Origin: Nematostella vectensis
Lineage: Eukaryota; Cnidaria; Anthozoa; Actiniaria; Edwardsiidae
Direction: 5' to 3'
Assembly (NCBI RefSeq): GCF_932526225.1
Contig: NC_064038.1
Location: 15,991,575 to 16,051,574, forward strand
DNA: 60,000 nucleotides
The notes under the pieces were generated by a model. The model did not search any database. It saw nothing but the letters and a program-made list of their open reading frames with translations, and was not told the DNA's origin. Shown one piece after another: positions 55,533-60,000 of the stretch (the first letter of the stretch is position 1; every line of letters starts with the position of its first letter). A program made the translations under genes and the position numbers.

Positions 55533-56590
55533 TGTTCACTGATTGTTCTTTAGGGATAAATTGCATGTAAATTTAAGTTCGTAGTGAACGCTTCATAGAG
55601 CTGCTTTCAGAACGATCTGCAAAGGTTGTTATTGTGTGCAGCCAGGGCAAAGTGCCCAAGCTATACGCTCTGCTACGTCATGTATTAGTCAGTCAGCAAT
55701 TTTCAGAAAGAGAGACTTGATCCTTTTAAAACTCATAAAAAATGTCGGATTAAGCTCCAATATATTGTTTAATTAACAGTTTTGGTCCTAAGGGGGTAGG
55801 GGGATGTTCTTGAGTTCCTGAGTTGGAGTGGCCATGCATGCTGATCACAGCTGAGAAGACTATAGGGAGACTTAAGTTTTCGTGGATTCTTCGTTTAAGC
55901 TGTTTATTTTCTTTATTTCTTTAAACATTTTAGTAGGGCATGTCCTGTAATAATAGTTAAGCATAGTAGGAGATATGTAAAGTCAGCTGGGAATTCGACC
56001 ACAGTGTTGTTGACGTTTTTAAATCCATCTTGTCATGGAATCTTTAAGTATCGTGAAGTTGCCATAGCCTGCTGATGGGAATATTTCATCCACCCTGTTG
56101 GAGTAAAACTCGAGCTGCTAAATCAGCATTGGCGACAAAACAGATGGGAGCCCAGAAGAGGTTTCGGGCTCAATAATTTTGGAAAGCATATCACTTAATG
56201 GCAGTCGTTTTTCTTAATGGTCTAAAAGCCTGGGGTGAGAGCGGGGAAAACCTGTGATATTCTAAAAACGCTAGGGCCTGGGCCTACTTAGTTAGCATGT
56301 TTTATGTAGATAAAAGTTGTAAAAATAGTAAAAGAAAATTACTTATAAGAAGTGCTTATCAACGCGCATAAGAAAGAGATGTTGCATCGATATTGTTTCC
56401 ATAATAACAAATGTGGATCCTTTCAAGTCAAACGTGTGCTATCTGCTTGCATGACCCTAATGAATCACGTGCCTTTGGTATGCCTGTGGATAAGCAAGTC
56501 ACGTGCCCCACAGTGCTAAAATAACTCAATAATGCATGAACAGCATACGCTGATAGTGATGAAGAAAATAAAGATATATTTACGACTGTT
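55533..56590 (+). other. FBN: Probable 3' untranslated region
   Basis: About 1 kb of non-coding sequence from the stop to the most convincing poly(A) signal. No other exon is seen downstream. Confidence 0.6.
56567..56572 (+). terminator. FBN: Likely polyadenylation signal AATAAA
   Basis: AATAAA followed within 60 bp by T-rich and GT-rich sequence (TTAGTTGTTCTGGTTGATTT). It is the best signal on the + strand after the stop; the actual cleavage site was not determined. Confidence 0.55.
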
Positions 56591-57417
56591 TAATACTTCT
56601 TATCATTTCTTAGTTGTTCTGGTTGATTTAGTTTCTTTACACGCTCTACCCTCGAGCTGTCAAATACTGTTTTAATGGACTTTAGCGTTCAATTGAAAGT
56701 TAATATTTCAGACTGTTAACAAACTAAAGTATATTTCCCTGAGTTGATTATTCAGATTTTTTTAGTTATTACCATTCTAAATACAAAGAAACAGCTTGTC
56801 TCTTTCTCATTTTTATTCCATATCAAACTAGTAGGGTATTATATATATAGGGGGTTATTGACGTGCGCTAGAGGAAAAAAGTGAATGTAAAACAAAATAC
56901 AGACCGCAGATTTTCTTACAGGTAAGACAAAATTAGTCTCAAACGCGACTTTTTGTCTTTCTAACACGAAATACTTTAATTTTGAGTTGATCTACACTTG
57001 GATATTCGTGCAAACTCTGGTTTATCCACAAACAGTAATTGGATTTTTCACTGAAGCTGGAGAACTTAGATTGATCTTGATAAAGCATACATAACTAAGG
57101 GGAAGGTCGTTTTGGTAAACCAATATCAATTTACTTATGGATTTACTTTATGGAGTAAATTCTTTGGAACTAAACTTTTTGAAAAATATTTCCTTTGTGA
57201 ATACTAGGCCATATGTGTGCTTTTAATCAGAAAGATAAATACTTTCCTTCTTGCATGTCGTGCAACAAAATAAGTCTTAAGATTACTCTCACTTCACCGG
57301 ACAGTTTTATGACAGTTGCTTGCAGTTAGTCAGGCAAATAATAGGAACAAAATCGAATAACAAAAAAGTATTATTTATGAGATAAACATGACACCAAAAT
57401 CTAATAAAGCTTCTCCT
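56591..57417. other. Intergenic AT-rich DNA, nothing recognised
   Basis: About 830 bp downstream of the fibrillin gene with no ORF over 60 codons and no repeat signature. Confidence 0.6.
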
Positions 57418-58158
57418 TGATTGGACATATAGACATATCCAGAGAACTCAATCAAAACATCAAATCCCTAAACAAAGTCAAAGCGCATTTTATGTTTTGT
57501 TTATATATCCAAAACAACGTCAGTAATAAAAAAAAACATAAATTGGAACAAGCGCGCTGATTGATCGATAGCTCAAGAAAAGCGTACCGACAACGAACTA
57601 ATGTAAAAAAAATCATATTTCTAAAGGAGTCACAATGCTTGGCCGGGCAGACAGAGTTTCAAATGAGAAGTCTCACCACAGACTTTCAGAGAAGAAGTGT
57701 TTCGAATTATAATTAATTCACCTTGAAATTAATAATTTATTTGATGGGTTCGTTTTTACTTTTTCGTCTACAATATCGTACTTGATGATTGGACATATAG
57801 ACATATCCAGAGAACTTAATCAAAACATCAAATCCCTAAACAAAGTCAAAGCGCATTTCATGTTTTGTTTATATATCCAAAACAACGTCAGTAATAAAAA
57901 AAACAACATTTATTGGAACAAGCGCGCTGATTGATCGAGAGCTCAAGAAAAGCGTACCGACAACGAACTAATGTAAAAAAAAAAATCATATTTCTAAAGG
58001 AGTCACAATGCTTGGCCGGGCAGACAGAGTTTCAAATGAGAAGTCTCACCACAGACTTTCAGAGACGAAGTGTATATAATTATAATTAATTCACCTTGAA
58101 ATTAATAATTTATTTGATGGGTTTGTTATTACTTTTTCGTCTACAATATCGTACTTGA
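57418..58158. repeat. Tandem duplication, two copies of about 368 bp
   Basis: TTGGACATATAGACATATCC at 57421 recurs at 57789 (offset 368). Both copies end with CGTCTACAATATCGTACTTG. They differ by a few substitutions and poly-A length changes. AT-rich, no ORF; could be a dimer of a small satellite or a recent local duplication. Confidence 0.93.
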
Positions 58159-58272
58159 TGAGCCAGTAGCAGGTGCATTCCATTGTAGGCTCGATTTTTA
58201 GCTTGTTTATGTTAGCTCGCATGCTGGAAGTCTACATTCAGTAGAGCTAGGAGCTTGCATGGCATGTAATCA

Positions 58273-59760
58273 TAATATATGGATTTAGGCACTGCCTAAA
58301 AGCGGAACCAGCATTGAAAACCTTTTGTGTTGACTGATCAAAGGTATTACTGGGGGATCTAGGATCCTGCTCTCTACTGAGATTTATTTATTGTACCAAC
58401 CAAATGGATCCAGGCCTTATTCAATAATTTAAATTATGCAGTACATCAAAGTTAACAAACACAATTCCTGGTGTGGATATGGCTGTCAAAGTTGTCAAGA
58501 GTCTAATGGTAACTTCTTATGTCCCATCATTGAAGTTCCATTATAAATATATTTTTTTTTAATCAAAACAATACTCCCACAAGCTTTGCCCTTGTGCAGA
58601 AAATGTCATGGATGTAACAGCATTTCCAAGATTCAAAATAATATATTTAGACTGTTTAGATGCCATACTGTAATTTTTATGTATTGATTTAGTGGCGATT
58701 CTCTCCTTCATTGGACCGAATATTCAGAAAAATGTCTGGAAATTAAAATCCAGAAAATATATCTCCTTTCATGCATTACATATTGGTGCACCCCCCTTGA
58801 CCATATAGTGGCCTTGTTGTTGGTGGCCTACTCCCAAATGAATGCAATGAAGAAAAACAGATTGACAATGCTAACTAATTTCAAACCAAACCCTTTCATT
58901 GATCTATGTTTGGGGTAGGGAGAAAGCAAAGAATATCAATTGACTAAAAAATAATCGACGGGAGAGGAGATATAAAGTGAATTGACTCAACTTGAAAGCT
59001 TTGGTGAAAAAAATATAACAGTAATGAACATAATTTGATTGCGCATTTCTTGACATTTCCCCTTTCCCATTATCTTAACCCTTTCACCACCACAGGCCTC
59101 TAAAGAGGCCATGTATTTGATATCCAAGCTATGTGAACAGAATTCTATTATTGAAAAAGAACAAGGTTGTGGCTAGTGTTATAAAGTTTAAGTATCTTGC
59201 ACTAAAAACCCTTCCCCTTAATAAAAGTTCCATTAATGTACATTTGTAAAGCTACATTCTGACAAGCTTTGTCCTTGCGAAGAACAATGGATGAAACAGG
59301 ATTTCAAAGATGGAATATAGTGTGAGACACAATTTTAGATAAGATGCAATGCTGAAGTTTTAATGTACCATTTTAAGTGGTGATTTTCCATCCCCATGGG
59401 AATTAATATCTACAAATATACATCCAGTAATGCATTATATTTTGGTGTTTTGAGAACCCTGGATCTAACTATTCCAATGAAATAAATCTAAACCTCTAAA
59501 ATAAATGTAATGGGCAAGAGACTCGGAAAGAAAATCCTAAAAAGAAAATATAAGTGAAAGTAATAGATGAAAATTTCGAATTTAAAAATCAAATCTGTTC
59601 ATTAATTTATTTTTGGTGTAGTGGAGAAATAGCAAAGAGCATCAATTGCATAAAAATAGTCAACAGGGAGAAGAAAAAGGAAGAAATATGACTCTTCCTT
59701 AAATGTTTGAAAAGAAAATATAATAACAATAATGTGATAATTATATTCAGTACTTTTCTA
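58273..59760. repeat. Dispersed repeat, copy B (same family as 12858-14345)
   Basis: Starts at ATATATGGATTTAGGC and follows copy A in the same orientation to TACTTTTCTAA, with scattered point differences and small indels. Immediately after it comes a hammerhead-like copy (59786). It is non-coding and AT-rich. Confidence 0.88.
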
Positions 59761-59785
59761 ATACACCAAAAACTGGAAATCGACT

Positions 59786-59825
59786 CTGCCAAATTTTCGT
59801 CTTTAATAAGACTTCTTCAGGGCAG
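59786..59825 (-). repeat. Hammerhead-ribozyme-like repeat, copy 4 (most complete)
   Basis: The minus strand reads, in order, CTGCC, CTGAAGA, a GTCTT-ATTA-AAGAC hairpin, GAAA, then AUUU and GGCAG. CTGCC and GGCAG form a perfect outer stem I, CTGANGA and GAAA are the conserved hammerhead core, GTCTT/AAGAC is stem II (with one extra A before it), and AA/UU would be a minimal stem III with cleavage after U. Tiny stem III hammerheads are known from Penelope-like retroelements. Activity is unproven. Confidence 0.5.
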
Positions 59826-60000
59826 ACTGAAGAAGGTGAATCGTAACAAGCTTAATTACATCAGAATAGTGGCGCGAGACGCAAAAGCATTACAACTGAC
59901 AAAAACGCGCATTTTCTAGAATAGCGCGCGCTATGGATAAAAAGAATTTACACATCTCTACGTGGGTTCCTACTACAAAAAAAAGTCATCACTATTAAGA
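59826..60000. other. Window end, no feature seen
   Basis: 175 bp of unique DNA after the hammerhead-like copy. It contains GCGCGC-type words but no gene. Confidence 0.5.

Larger units (their letters stand above)
3008..56590 (+). other. FBN: Fibrillin gene, 3' half (30 exons, gene-level model)
   Basis: Gene model joining the exons listed below. Fibrillins are secreted matrix proteins that polymerise into microfibrils and bind latent TGF-beta family complexes through TB domains. Nearly every exon is one module bounded by phase-1 introns (last base G before GT, first codon completed after AG); the only phase-2 intron is the one at 53428-53934. The domain order (end of TB4, 2 cbEGF, TB5, 7 cbEGF, TB6, 5 cbEGF, TB7, 7 EGF, unique C-terminus) is that of human fibrillin-1 as recalled. 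The 5' half lies upstream of the window. Exon edges were assigned by reading frame, AG/GT and cysteine spacing, not by transcripts. The 3' end is placed just after the poly(A) signal. Confidence 0.93.

Overview
The window is eukaryotic, intron-rich DNA from an animal. The + strand carries the 3' half of one fibrillin gene, and no other convincing protein gene is visible on either strand. I reconstruct 30 exons (about 4.5 kb of coding sequence, roughly 1,510 codons including the stop) between 3008 and 55532. They encode calcium-binding EGF (cbEGF) domains and eight-cysteine TB domains, ending in the fibrillin C-terminal unique region. The divergence, the intron-dense layout and the tandem repeats suggest a non-bilaterian animal, most likely an anthozoan cnidarian such as a sea anemone. 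The species cannot be fixed from the sequence alone.

Layout. 1-2259 is a 26-bp minisatellite, inferred to lie in an intron inside a TB domain. 3008-6056 holds the end of that TB domain (TB4 by position), two cbEGFs, and TB5 with a Pro/Thr-rich extension. 7193-17520 holds seven cbEGFs. 17839-19195 is TB6. 20469-22504 holds five cbEGFs. 22607-23058 is TB7. 23842-53427 holds seven EGF modules, the second and third separated by a 25.2-kb intron that is almost entirely a 35-bp minisatellite. 53935-55532 is the C-terminal region: the EACYEC motif, a GYGQ-rich low-complexity repeat, a furin-type RRRR site, and a 127-residue C-terminal propeptide alignable with asprosin. The module order TB4 / 2 / TB5 / 7 / TB6 / 5 / TB7 / 7 / C-terminus equals that of human fibrillin-1 as I recall it. 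This independently supports the exon set and suggests nothing is missing between 3008 and the stop.

More than half the window is tandem repeat. The most striking pattern is that five separate arrays carry a copied splice junction of the adjacent fibrillin exon in each unit, and a sixth (the 25-kb one) begins at the donor itself: acceptors at 4786-5014 and 19463-20468; donors at 8046-9144, 24476-49640, 51553-53229 and 53428-53740. Two further partial exon copies (7121-7165 and 21611-21643) look like failed or young versions of the same event. Decoy splice sites in the arrays would shift frame or hit a stop almost at once.

Mobile DNA includes a foldback-type element (12081-15955) interrupted by a 2.96-kb insertion, two copies of a longer dispersed repeat (12858-14345 and 58273-59760), four copies of a short hammerhead-ribozyme-like motif, and a tRNA-derived SINE (22180-22310, minus). 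The 3' UTR runs to a likely poly(A) signal at 56567. Beyond it I see only repeats and AT-rich intergenic DNA.
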